From positions 1-37,707 of the forward strand of contig JAUCBJ010006033.1 of NCBI GenBank assembly GCA_032718475.1: DNA of 37,707 nucleotides, read 5' to 3'. The DNA comes from Nemertoderma westbladi. Taxonomy: Eukaryota; Xenacoelomorpha; Nemertodermatida; Nemertodermatidae. Each line of letters begins with the position of its first letter. The stretch's first letter is position 1. The notes below the pieces were generated by a model. The model was not told the DNA's origin. It was given only the letters and a program-made list of their open reading frames with translations, and ran no database searches. This document shows, piece after piece, positions 20,297-33,000 of the stretch. Both the position numbers and the translations under genes were made by a program.

Positions 20297-20727
20297 GTTT
20301 GATAATCTTCCAATTTCTCCAATTATACCGTTGGCCGGTGATTATGCGTGCCCAAACATGTACCATCACCCAGGGGGCCCTTTCGCGCAATAGCCCTAAA
20401 TTGGCAGACCTGCTATGGGTTCTAACTATTGAGTGTGTATTCATCATCGTTTGTTATTCTTGTGATTGGTATTTTTCCAATAACTACAGGTACAGCTACG
20501 TTTGTTGTGAATTTATTTCATTTCATTAATGAGTTGGGGGTTTGCCATCTCTCTCATTAATATCAACCGATATATGAATAAACGTTATATATAAAAGTTA
20601 TATATGATACAATAATAATATAATTCATTGGAAGTGTTTAAGAAAAATTCATTAAATGTGCTAACAATTGTAACATTTATTTCCTCTGTCAGTTTCAATA
20701 AAGTCAAATTAGGTTGGCCTTTAGTCT

Positions 20728-20815
20728 GCTCACTCAACTTTACAATCCGCTCACTCAACTTTACATTCCGCTCACTTAACTTCCTAATCCGCGCTCACAT
20801 CTTTATATTCTGGTC
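20728..20815. repeat. Short tandem repeat, about 21-bp unit, 4-5 copies
   Basis: Diverged repeats of ccgctcactcaactttacaa lie between the zinc-finger gene and the exon at 21014. No function is evident. Confidence 0.6.
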
Positions 20816-21013
20816 ACAATTCAATTTTAATATACATAAGTGAACGAATCATTTGGTGCATGGTTACAACTGTTTTCTGGAGACCCCCTAACCCCGGTAG
20901 GATTGGTGGCTATTCGCTGATTGTTTACAGTTCTGCTACACGCAGGCCCCAGTCCTGTCGCACATTCCCTGTTTGTTTATCGAAATTTCTATCGCGTATA
21001 ATTATATTTCCAG

Positions 21014-24000
21014 GCTACTACGGAATGTGGCAATTCAACATTGGAACAAAAAGAAAGACCGCAAGTCACATTCCAACTGCCCTCCCGTACGCCACCTAAC
21101 GAGACTGTTAGTGAACCAACTAATAGATCGAACAATGTGTCTCCAATTAAATTCCGTAACGAATCTTCAACGAAGATGCCGGTTGGTAACATTCCGCCCC
21201 GGATGATGAGACAGGCGGCCATGGCAGCCAATCAGAGACGTAGTTACAACCAACAACGAAAGGCCATGTTAGTTCATTGGTTCGAGATCATTTTTATGTT
21301 GTAATTTGTATTATATTACTAAGAAAATGTTGTTTTGGTGTCCATTTTGTACCAGTCCGTTTGTACCACCCAGTTTATACCAATCTCTTTGTACCGTACT
21401 GTTTAAACTAGTGTTGCAACGGGATCGGGATTTTTAATTTTATTGCGGCCCATCTCGTCCAAAACTTAAAATAGCTATCTGCCCTGCCATCTTTATAGGG
21501 ATAAAAATAACTTTCGAGAAATCTTATGAACAAAAAATTCATAGATATGTAAAAATGTCCACCGACTTTTTTTCAAATGGTTAACAGACGTAGTTTATTT
21601 CGCACGTAGGTATTTCATTTTACATAGTCACATTTTTGATATAATTTCTGCAACATTTTTAATATCTACTGCAGTCTGACTGAATCGTTGCCACATAAAA
21701 GTGTTTATCATACGTCCCTTCATACGTTCCGCCATTCAGGTCAGGTATTCTAGGTCATTGATCAAGAAAACTTGCCACCTCCATGCAGCATAAAGGAGGT
21801 GCCACCTGTAGCTGCATAGACCCTCTTACTAGGGCAAATCTGGTCCTGTAACTAGGACCCCCTTCGTTCTGGGATAAGGACGCCCTTGGTCCTGGATTAA
21901 GGACCCATATACTTGGCTGCAGGGGTATATGGCCTGACCAGGCAGATGGTGATCTACCAATGGCTGGTTAGGAGTAGAGTGTTCTCATGTCCACTCTTGA
22001 GGGCACTTCACTGCGACCTGCACCTGGCAGCAAGGGTACAGGGCATGACCCAGCAGATGAGCTGCAACAGCCAATGGTGGGTCATGTACGCCAGAGTAGA
22101 TATGGGTGATGGGCCTCATATCTGACTCCATTGCGACACCCACCCTGTGGAATGGCAAACCAGGGTGTGGTATTTGCCCCGAGAGCTGACTCGGCAAAAA
22201 AGCACCCCCCAACCCCCACTATGGATTACATTAGCAATGCGGAGGTCCGGCCACTAGAGGCCAGTGGAATTACCGGACACAATCGGCCTCACAGGCGTCA
22301 GTTAACTCCTGACCGGCTGCCTGTCTCACCCCCTACTGGAGAGAGAGCAGCCAACAATTCTTTGAGTCCCTTTCCTGATGACCTTTCTGGCCCAAACCCT
22401 GGGTCACCAGGGAGGCCAGATTGTGATGGGGAGAGGGATTCTGGAGTTGGAGGCTACTCTCATGTTCCACCACGACCAACAAAGCCATTGGTGAATCTGA
22501 GGCAAGTCACTAGACTAGCCTCAGTAAACACCCTAACACTCGGGTCCCCAATGCGACAAGGTGAGCTGACTGCCTTGGCAGATAAGCTTTCTCTTAGCGC
22601 AGTGGGTGTTCAAGAACACCGAATGCAGACTGGACAGACTGATGAGGTTCTGATTAAGGACATGGGGGGCGGTTGGCGACTCGCCCTCGCGTCAGCAGAT
22701 GATAGTGGCAATGGTGGAATTGGTCTATTGATAAATCCAACTGCACATGCAGCATTGGACAAAATAGACCAAATCTCTAACCGCATCATCCGTTGCCACT
22801 TCTCATGTTCTGGAAGACTGGCTAAGAAGTTTCCTAAGGTGGTTCTGATTGTGTGCTACTCTCCAACTAGTGTTGCCCCTGTAGAGGAGGTGGAAAATTT
22901 CTACCACAATCTACAAGCAGCAACTGATGGAGTGGATCAGCATGCATTCTTAACATTCCTGGGAGACTTTAATGCAAGTCTGCATCAATCACCTACATCG
23001 CCCTGGGTCTATAGCAATAGTGTTAACCGAAATTCTGTCCATCTTCAGGATTTTATCTCTGGAAATGGATTGTTTTCGGCTGGAACCCAGTTCAAGAAGC
23101 GAACTGGAAAGCTATGGACTCATAGTGGACCCAGTGGTCACAAGTCCCAGATAGACCATATTCTGTTTCGTAGGAAATACAGGAGCTCTATACAAGACTG
23201 TAATGCATTTACACTTCGACCCTTCTCCAGTGATCACCGCCTTATTGTGGCCAAGGTAAGACTTAGTCTGCGTGCTAGCAGAACAACGAAATCTGCCTTG
23301 CCACGGCATGACTGGTCCTCTCTGTTGCAACAGCCAAGTGTGAGATCCAGCTTCACACTACAGCTGAGCAACAGGTATGAGGCTCTTGCCTCTGAGGCGG
23401 CAGATCACTGTGAGGGCTATACTGCCTTTACAGAAGCAGTTAAGTTAGCAGCTGCAGAAACAGTTCTTGTATACCCTCGAAACAGGAAAAGGGCCCCCTG
23501 GACTGACAACAAAATTCAGAAGTGCCGAAATGACCTTCATAAGGCGCAGAAAGAGTCCCGACTCAAACAGACTACAGCGGCCAAGAATGCAGTTAAGGCT
23601 GCATCTAGGTCCCTGAACAGGCAGTACTCTGTTAATCTACAGGAGCTAATAAACCAACAGGTTGATGCCATCAATGATGCTGACGACAGCAGGCAATCAT
23701 CCCAGGCATGGAAATCGATCAATCTGCTTACTGGGCGGAAAAGCCAACCAACCACCAAGGTTAAGGCTGAATCACCAGCCGATCGCCTCAATGGTTGGAA
23801 AGCCCACTTTGAAAAGCTCCTCAATAATGACAGGGTATTGCCTGATAACTTTATAGAAGTAAAAGTGTCTGAGTCTGTACTCCCAGATATTCCCATTGGC
23901 GATATCTCCTTTGCAGAAGTGAAGGCTGCTGCAAAGAGCATTAAGACCAATCGTGCCAGTGGAGTAGATGGTGTTCCCCCTGAGGTCTTTAAAATACCTG

Positions 24001-27000
24001 AGTGCTTAAAGCTCATCTATCCCATCATAGTAGACATGTACCGTACAACAAGAGTCCCACAAAAAATGAAAACAAATAAGTTGGTGCCAGTTCCCAAGAA
24101 GGGCAACCTAACACTCTATGGTTCTTTTCGGGGAATCTCATTGATCTCGATTGCTGCAAAACTATACAATAGAATTCTATTATATCGCATCAGGGATCCC
24201 ATTGAGAGACTGCTACGTGGAAATCAGAATGGGTTCCGTAAAGGTCGTGGGACCATGGAGCCCATTTTGGCACTTAGAAGGATAATTGAAGAGTTATCAA
24301 AAAAGAAAGACAGGCATCTGGCTGTTATCTTTGTTGACTTCTTCAAGGCCTTTGATTCAGTCTCTCGCTCACGTATGTTCAGCATACTTTCATTATATGG
24401 GATTCCTGATGAAATTATTGCAGCAATCAGATCAGTATACGATGATTCGACAACATTTGTGTCTACTGTTGACGGTGACACAGAACCATTTGAAGTGTTA
24501 TGGGGCGTCCTCCAAGGAGACACACTTGCACCATTCTTGTTCATTATTGTGGTTGACTATGTTCTACGCATGTCCTTAGATCATCATAATGATGATGGGG
24601 TGATGATAACTCCACCTACTGGCTCCAGAAGTCGAGGAAATCCAGCCAAGTACCTAACTGATCTAGACTTTGCTGATGACTTAGGAGTACTCTCAGAATC
24701 ATTAGAGGGAGCCCAACGGCTCCTCAGCTCATTAGAACATGCTGCTTCTAGTGTTGGTCTTTTTATTAACTCCAGAAAGACCAAAATTCTGACAGTTAAC
24801 TTTGAAAGTCCTCAGCAAGTCTCTGATCGGATGAGCATAAGCTCAAAGGATGGTATGCTTGAGCATGTGGACGACTTCTGTTACCTGGGATCATGGATCC
24901 GGAAGTCAGGTGAGGACCTTCGAATACGTAAGGGAAAGGCATGGGCAGCCTTGAATAGGCTTTCCAGGATTTGGAAGTCACCTAGAATTAATCGGAAACT
25001 TAAGGTCCGATTATTTAGAGCAGCAGTAGTTCCAGTACTCCTCTACGGGAGTCCATGCTGGGCTCTAACTGCTGAGGACACCAAATCTCTGGATGGCACA
25101 TTCACAAGAATGCTACGCCGGGTACATTGTGTCAAGTACAATGCACACATCTCCAACCAGACTCTATATAACATTGGAGGTGTCTCATTGGTTCCCCCAA
25201 GCTTGACACTAGAACAAAATCGCCTCCGCTTTGCAGGACATTGCTTTCGCCGTGAGGACCAGCCAGTGCATAATCTTGTACTTTGGCAGCTTCATGGAGT
25301 GAATAAGCATGGTGGACAGCCCATGACTTTCTTGAGACGCATCTTAAAGGACACTGGCCTTAAAGATGCGGATGATCTAGCAAATGTCATGGGTGATAGG
25401 GAGTTGTGGCGGTGCAATTTTGTTGACAAGCCGGCACAGCATTCTTAAAAATGCAGCTGCAATGCAGCATGCCGATCCTAGTAGTAGTACGCCATTCATC
25501 TCTGTAGCACTGTGTAGGTATTTGTAAAAGCAAAACCTTTACCTATTCTATTACTTTATTATTATTCATTATATTTGTTTTTGGAAAAAATGTACATTTT
25601 TATACAATTTTACAAATTTTAAGCTGCCGGGCATATAAATTCAGATATAGCAAATCCCGAAAGATCCCGATATTTTTCCATCGGCATCGGGATCCCGTTG
25701 CTACACTAGTTTGTTCCGCATTCTTTTGGTTCTATCAGGTTTAACAAATCATTTTTTTCGCGTTTAGGAATCAGCAGGCAGCTGCATTCAGCCGGCATGA
25801 TGCCACTGTGGTGACGTCACAACATCCTAGCTACCCGGTTGCGTCATCACCGGAACTCGCCATCCAACCAACGAGTCATTACGTCATGCCCCACATGCCG
25901 GTGGGACCCATGTCCTTCCCCACTAACGTTCCTCTACCTGGTGAGTTGGATACTATATTAAAGGAACTTACTGATACCCCTCAACTAGGTGGCGCCCGTT
26001 CACTTGGTTGGAGCGAATCTCTTATTCTCTCTTATTCGAATCTCTTTATATAGATTAAGGTATTATAGTGTTACTTCGAACCGCGGAATGCGGATATTAA
26101 GAGAATTGCGTCCAGTCACGTTCACAGCGGTAAATCAGCATACAGTTGATTACCGATTATTTAGAGCAGCAGTAGTTCCAGTACTCCTCTATGGGAGTCC
26201 ATGCTGGGCTTAAATGCTGAGGTCAACAAATCTCTGGAATGGATCTCTGGATTCACAAGAATGCTACGCCGGGTTCATTGTGTCAAGTACAATGAACACA
26301 TCTCCAACCAGACACTATATAACAATGGAGGTGTCATTGGTTCCCTCAAGCTTGGGACTAGAACAAAGCCGCCTCCGCTTTGCAGGACATTGTTTTCGCC
26401 GTGATGACCACCCTGTGCACAATGGAGACGGCCCCATGGAGACAATAATCATGGTAGACAGCCCATGACTTTCGTGAGACGCCTCTTAAAGGACATTGGC
26501 CTTGGAAATGCGGATGATCTCGCGAAAGTCATAGGGGATAGGGAGTTGTGGCGATGCAGCTTTGTTGATAAGCTGGCATAGCATTCTTAAAGGGGGGGGG
26601 GGGGGGGGGGTTCAACAAGAAGGGTAAAATTTGGACGTTTTCTATTTTCTATTTTTAATTTTATCTAATGCAGAATTTTACGGTGATTTTAATGGTAAAA
26701 TCTGCATCGTTATACGACTTTTAGTTTTTGAGATTCAACTATTTAAATATTCTACTAATTTAATAAAATTATTAGTTAATATAATAACTATATTCAAATA
26801 ACTAAATATATCTTCAATTCTTAACTATTTTCTAATTATAACTGCAGAAATGGACTCAGCGTAATTTCTAGACCTTAGAACATGTCTTAATTATCGATTA
26901 TAACCAATTGGTTATTGATTATTTACATAATAAATATTAACCAATAGGAGATGGTTTAGCGCAAAATTCGAACTCAAATTTAATTTTGTTTTTTCGAAAA

Positions 27001-30000
27001 ATGACATTGCTGACGTCATAACGTCTGTCGGAGACAAAATTTTGAAAATCCGGCCCATTATTCTGTAGATACAATCCTCAGCTACAACCTCCCACAAAAA
27101 AATGAAATCCGTTAAGAAATGGCGGAGGAGATAGATTTTTGGTAAAAAAAAAGCACATTTCAGAGAAATGCAGGTAAACATTTGCGATGCATTTCGCGCT
27201 AAACCATATCCTATTGGTTTGGTTAATATTTATTATGTCAATAATCAATAACCAATTGGTTATAATCGATAATTAAGACATGTTCTAAGGTCTAGAAATT
27301 ACGAGGAGTCCATTTCTGCAGTTATAATTAGAAAATAGTCCATTAAAGATATATTACAATCGCGAATTAAATATATATTTAGTTTATTTAAATATAGTTA
27401 ATATATTAACTAATAATTTTATTAAATTAGTAGAATATTTAAATAGTTGAATCTCAAAAACTAAAAGTCGTATAACGATGCAAATTTTACCATTAAAATC
27501 ACCGTAAAATTCTGTATTAGATAAAATTAAAAATAAAAAACGTCAAAATTTTACCCTTCTAAATTTTACCCTTACTAAATTCAATCCATCACTAAAATTT
27601 ACTTTAGCAGAGGTTAACTATTTTCTAATAATATTTTATTCAAATTTAATAAATATTCAATAAATATTATTATTTATTATCCAAACAATAATTACAAACC
27701 CACGACAAACAACACCATTAAATAAGTTCATTGTTATTTATTTTCATTATTAACAATGGAAATTTTATTATTATTTTTTAACTAAGCGGTTTAAACATAC
27801 CGTATTGGAAGCGAATACTTTATATATAAATAAATAAAAAAAAGCAAATCCAGAATCCAAAAATCCAAAAAAAAGATCCAAAAATACCATTATTACTATA
27901 TTTAAACCACACCAAGTTAAATACATCACACATTATTGAATACACAGATGTATTAATTATTGTGATAAGTTATATGTCATATTTTATAACAACCCGGTGT
28001 TAATTATTAACTGTAGTCTTAACGTAACGTAATGTGACTTGTTTTAAATATAATTTAGTGCAATGCAATAGTACTTTAGGTAACTGTTTAGATTGTAATA
28101 GGGTCAAGGGATTATTCGTGTCACAAGAAAATGACACAATATAACGGGTTATGATCTATTATAATTTATTTATTCTGCGAAAAGTTACTCTGGTTATGAA
28201 TATGTCTAGGTATTGGGCGTGGGCTGTGGGCTGGCGAGCTAACAAGTTAATATTAAAACACGCTGTAAATAATTAAATAATGTTGACCTTATGTAATAAA
28301 GTAATCAACCTCAAAAATCAGATAATTGTAAAACGGTTGTTATAGAAACAATATAAACAATCCTATACGTTGAACGGCTGTCGAGGTGACAGTTTAATCT
28401 TGTACGGAAGAGGTTTATAAATAAACCCGGGGGTAACCGTTAATAGATCGGGTAGTTCTCCTCCAGCAGACACTACGAACCGATGTAGTAAATGCGAGGT
28501 TATCAGCTTCAGCTCAACCATGGCGATACGTTCCCCCACACAGACCCGGGATCCGACACCAAACGGGATGAATTCCGGAGGTTTCACGAGGGTTTTACCG
28601 TCGCCCGAGAGGAAATGTTCCGGGTAAAACTCGTCGGGTTTCTCCCAAACGCTGCCGTCTCGCAGCACACTCCACGTGTTGTATATAATAATGTCGCTCG
28701 TCTTTATATTGTAAGAATCGATTTGCGTGGCTTCTGATGTACTCCGAGGGAACCCACAAGGAACAACGGCACCAACCCGCAATGTTTCTAAGATGCACGC
28801 CTCCAAGTAGGGTAGTTCTCTTAGATCACTGAGTGTGGGAAGTCTGTCCCGACCTACGCACTCGTCCAAGAGGGACTGGCACCGGCTCTGTATCTCTGGG
28901 TAGGCGGTTATAGCCAATAGGAACCACTCTAACGAAGAAGTCGCACCGGCTGCGAATAAATCCGCCACATTAGCGGCGAGGTTGGCGTCGTTATAGTAAC
29001 AAGCTTTCTCCGTGTCTCCTGCGTTTAAGTGTTTTCTTTCTTCCTTCATGTGAGTGTGAATGTAATCTGTAGAATACTCAGAAGCAGAACAGTCGAAATC
29101 ATCTCTGTGAGATGAAATTACTTCTTGGAAATGCGCTGTAAGTTTCTTTTGAACGTAGGTGTGTCTTTTTGTTGGCTCTGTAAGGAGATTCCCAATGAAT
29201 TCTGGTAGGACGATGGTGCTCAATGCTTTACCTGCGTCGTCTATAGCTTCCAATAGATTATCAAGATTTGGGTCATTGTAATCATATCGATGACGGAGTA
29301 TCGCTTCGCATATAACATTGGCCGTCACTTTGTATAGAATCATTGCGGGTTCAAATGACTCCTCCTTTTGCGACAGTATCCACTCGTTAAGGTATGAAAA
29401 TTCATTGACGATAATTTCTTCCAATTTACTATCTTTCATTGAAGATTTGTGCAAATAACGAACTATAACCTTCCTGTTGCGAGTCCATAATGGACGGCTA
29501 GTGAATATAATTCCTTGATTAAAATTTTTAAATAAACCGGGTCTATCCGCAAACATATTGGCCTTGTTTATAATGGATTGTTTGATGAGACGAAAGGAAT
29601 TCAGTATGATAATGTTGGATCCCGGTACAGGAATTCTCAAAATATCAGAACCTCGATCTTCGCACCATTGTTGGAGTTCAGCAGCCGGCCACATCAGGGA
29701 TTTCGGTTTTATTTTAAGTATCCCAGAGAAAATGGAGGATAGCTTTGGTGTTGGTGGACGACTTGAGTCCTGTATCACCAACCACCACAGCAGAAAAAGT
29801 ATCAATGGTATAAGTGGTAATAATATCATCGACACCGCCATTATTTCTGTATTTAGTGATAAATGTTAAATAATTATTTAATTAGTTAATCAAAAGACTA
29901 GTTCGATTATAAATAAATTATTATATTAAATTATTAGTTAAACTCTGATAACAAGTTGTTTATTATTATATCTTAGGGCATCATTTACCCCTACAGTTTA

Positions 30001-33000
30001 GCGGTGGTATACCGACTCCTCCCCATCCAATGCAACACCATCCTATACCACCTAGACCAACTCCTACTAGTGGCTTCTTTACGCAGCAACCAATGAAACC
30101 ATCTCCTATGCACCGATTGGCTATTAACCTCCCCGGTCTATATGGCCCCCCTCCTCAACCAATGGTTAGTCGTACCTATAGTATAGTACAATATACTAAC
30201 AAATATTACTTCTAAACTTTTTAAAATCTAACCGGATACAGACAACTCGTATCCGGTATGAGTAGATCTGTAACCAGAGTACTTGAATTTGAGTTATAGT
30301 TTATTGTTTTGGTTATAGTTTATTATTTTGTTTTAGGCCTTTCCTTTAATTCAGCAATTAGTAAATGAAAAGGCAGGTTTTACTCGAGTGGACCGAACAC
30401 GAACGTATGATTCATATGATGTAATTATGCAAACAAATTTTGGACGTATTATAAATTAAATTAAAAATAAATTAAATTATCTTTTTAAATGGACACGTAA
30501 CCATTTCCAATCAATTCAAAAAAATCGAATACTTAAGACGTCGGAAATACGACGAAAGGCTTTGTTTATTATAGATTATTTGTGTTGTGAGCCATGAAGT
30601 CGGTAAGATTTGGCATGCAGTATAGTTTGGACCAAATTGGCATTGTCCGTCGTATATATGTCCGTCCGTCAGACTAAAAGTTTTATGTTCAATGTTTCAA
30701 TACATTTATGTTCAATGCCACTCAAGTTATAATAACCTGTTTGGAGCATGTCCAAAGATTTAATTACTTATTTACTTCTTGGAATGCAGAACGTGTATTT
30801 GAGTTAATTTGAGAGCTTTAAAAATATAAATAAATTAACTGTTTCAATTCGATTCCTCCTTGGCGAGGGTTCAATTTTAATTTCTTGTTATTTATAGTTT
30901 CATTATTTTCCTAAGTCATTCCAATTATGTGAAAAATAAAATGTGAAAAATTCGTTCAGAAATGATATGTTCAGTTTCAATTGCCGGTCCAAAAATCATA
31001 AATTATAAAACGTATGTTTCAGAATATTTGGCAATTCAATAAGAAATAAAATCCTAGCTGCGCAAAACAGATGCATTAATCTTTCTTTCAGTGCTAAAAA
31101 CTAAAAACTAATTTAACTGTATTGACACCCTCCACTCCCTACACCATACTATACTCCACTGCTATTTAAACCAACAGCAGCCCATCCCAAAAATATATTA
31201 TAAATTCATTTAGCCACACGGCCACGAATATTATAAACTTTGGTAACAGATAATTTACTGTATAAAACACCAGATGATGTCCATTAAAATGTAAATGTTT
31301 AAGACGTGACGAGCTAAAATATATACGTGATTATTTTAAGTGACCATCATAAAATGTTAAATTATGAATAATACTTCATTATTACGCCCACGCATACTTT
31401 CACTTACCCATTCCTATAACAGTCACCCTCATCAACCCACCTAAATAAACATAACAAACGGGCACCACCCACCCCACCCCACACCCACCCAGACCCCTAA
31501 CAGACGTTAATGTTATGACACGTCATGATATTGCGGACCCCATTACCTGAGTGGTCTCTTTATGTCTATAAATTCTAACCATATTTACCACAGTACTCAA
31601 TCAAAATTAATTTTCTCATAGCTAAAATTTTGTAATTCCTGCAGGACCCTACCAATATGATGGCCCCTCGTCCACCCCCTACCATGCAAGGTCTCCGTCA
31701 GCCCGGGTTCATGGCGCCCCGTCCCGTCGCTGCCGGGACCCAGCCTCCTGCACCCAGGGCCCCTCCACCCGTCCGCCATCCAATAATGTTCCAGCAGCCG
31801 CCCAACTTCATCCAATCAGCGGACGTCGCCCCGTCCCAACGCTACCCCGATCCCCAAATGTCGGGTCGTTTCCCCGCCAACTACATGTATCGGCCCGGTT
31901 TCCACGGCAACCAGCCATCCCATCAGATGCCACCCAACGCCTACAACAACGCAGAAGGAGGCCCCGGTTTCCGGCCGATTCACCCGACCAACACGTTCGT
32001 AGACGGGAAAGGTGACGTCTGCAACAATGGGACATTCCAACACCCCGGGGACTTCCATAACAACGGGACATACGACCAATCCGGGAGTGTTGGAAACGCC
32101 GGGACGTTTAAACAACAGAATAAAGACGAATCGAATGAGTTCAATGGGAATCGCGTAGAACGTCAGTGGAATACAGAGGAGCCAGAGGAGGAGTCTGTAA
32201 GTGGAGGAGATGAGCAGTCTTCCTTGCCGTTAGGACTACTGGAGGAGAACAGCGGAGGCGCGGCATTCACTGCGGCTGTGTCGGTGAGTTACATGCTACA
32301 CAATGAGTGACCTTGACATGCACTAAATTGTGGTAACTACCACTGGTAAATTCGTACACTGAGGTTTAACCTAAAAAAGAGTGAAAAAAGAGTAGTTTTT
32401 TTTCCACCAAATGGGCTTATTCCTTTTTCTATTAATTTCAACCACTCTTCTGGTTAATCTTATCTTAATCCAGTACCTTAATAGAATACTACCTGTATAC
32501 TTTACAATTTACGATTTTTGCATGAAGGTGGATTGAAATTATTACAAATAGCTCTTTAAGTTAGAAACTATATCAATTACTGTATAGTGTAACTGTAGCG
32601 AAAAGTGGAATATTTTCTGCAAAAAACGACCCTTTTTAGTTTAAACATTGAGGCATAAGGGCAACACTTGGTATCTTTGGGGTGGTTGTGGGCATGGTCT
32701 GGTTGCCCATGGTTACATCTAGGTCATATGATGGACGCAGACTGTTTGAATTCATATTGAGGGATAAGATGGTCTATTAATTTTGAAACCTTCCTCTATA
32801 TTAAAGATTATTGCTGATTTATTATAATACTAGACCCTTATTCAACCCCCATAACTTACATTTGTTTTTAGGATCGTGTCCACCGTTATATAACTCATAA
32901 TAGCGACGCGATGGCAGACAGAGGATTTGGTTTGTTCGGAAGTTCAATAGTGCAATCAATATCTAACAATATAGAGAGTGGTAAGTTTATTAGTGCAATC

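Larger units (their letters stand above)
21409..25708. mobile_element. hAT-like element with terminal inverted repeats, split by a LINE
   Basis: The left end TAGTGTTGCAACGGGATC (21409) is matched by the right end GATCCCGTTGCTACACTA (ending 25708), with one mismatch. The second inner block (gggattttt / cgatatttttccatcggcatcggg) is also symmetric. The flanking octamers gtttaaac (21401-21408) and gtttgttc (25709-25716) agree at 5 of 8, a weak candidate for the 8-bp duplication expected of hAT elements. There is no transposase inside; instead the interior is occupied by a LINE. It sits in an intron of the plus-strand Pro/Gln-rich gene. Confidence 0.7.

Noticed and set aside
20193-20393. 66-codon plus-strand open frame near the zinc-finger gene
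   Set aside because: The full frame has no domain; only the part after the acceptor at 20251 might be exonic, and its phase does not join the next exon in this frame.
26912-27181. 89-codon minus-strand open frame in the foldback loop
   Set aside because: It spans the arm/loop junction, is low in information and matches no transposase motif.
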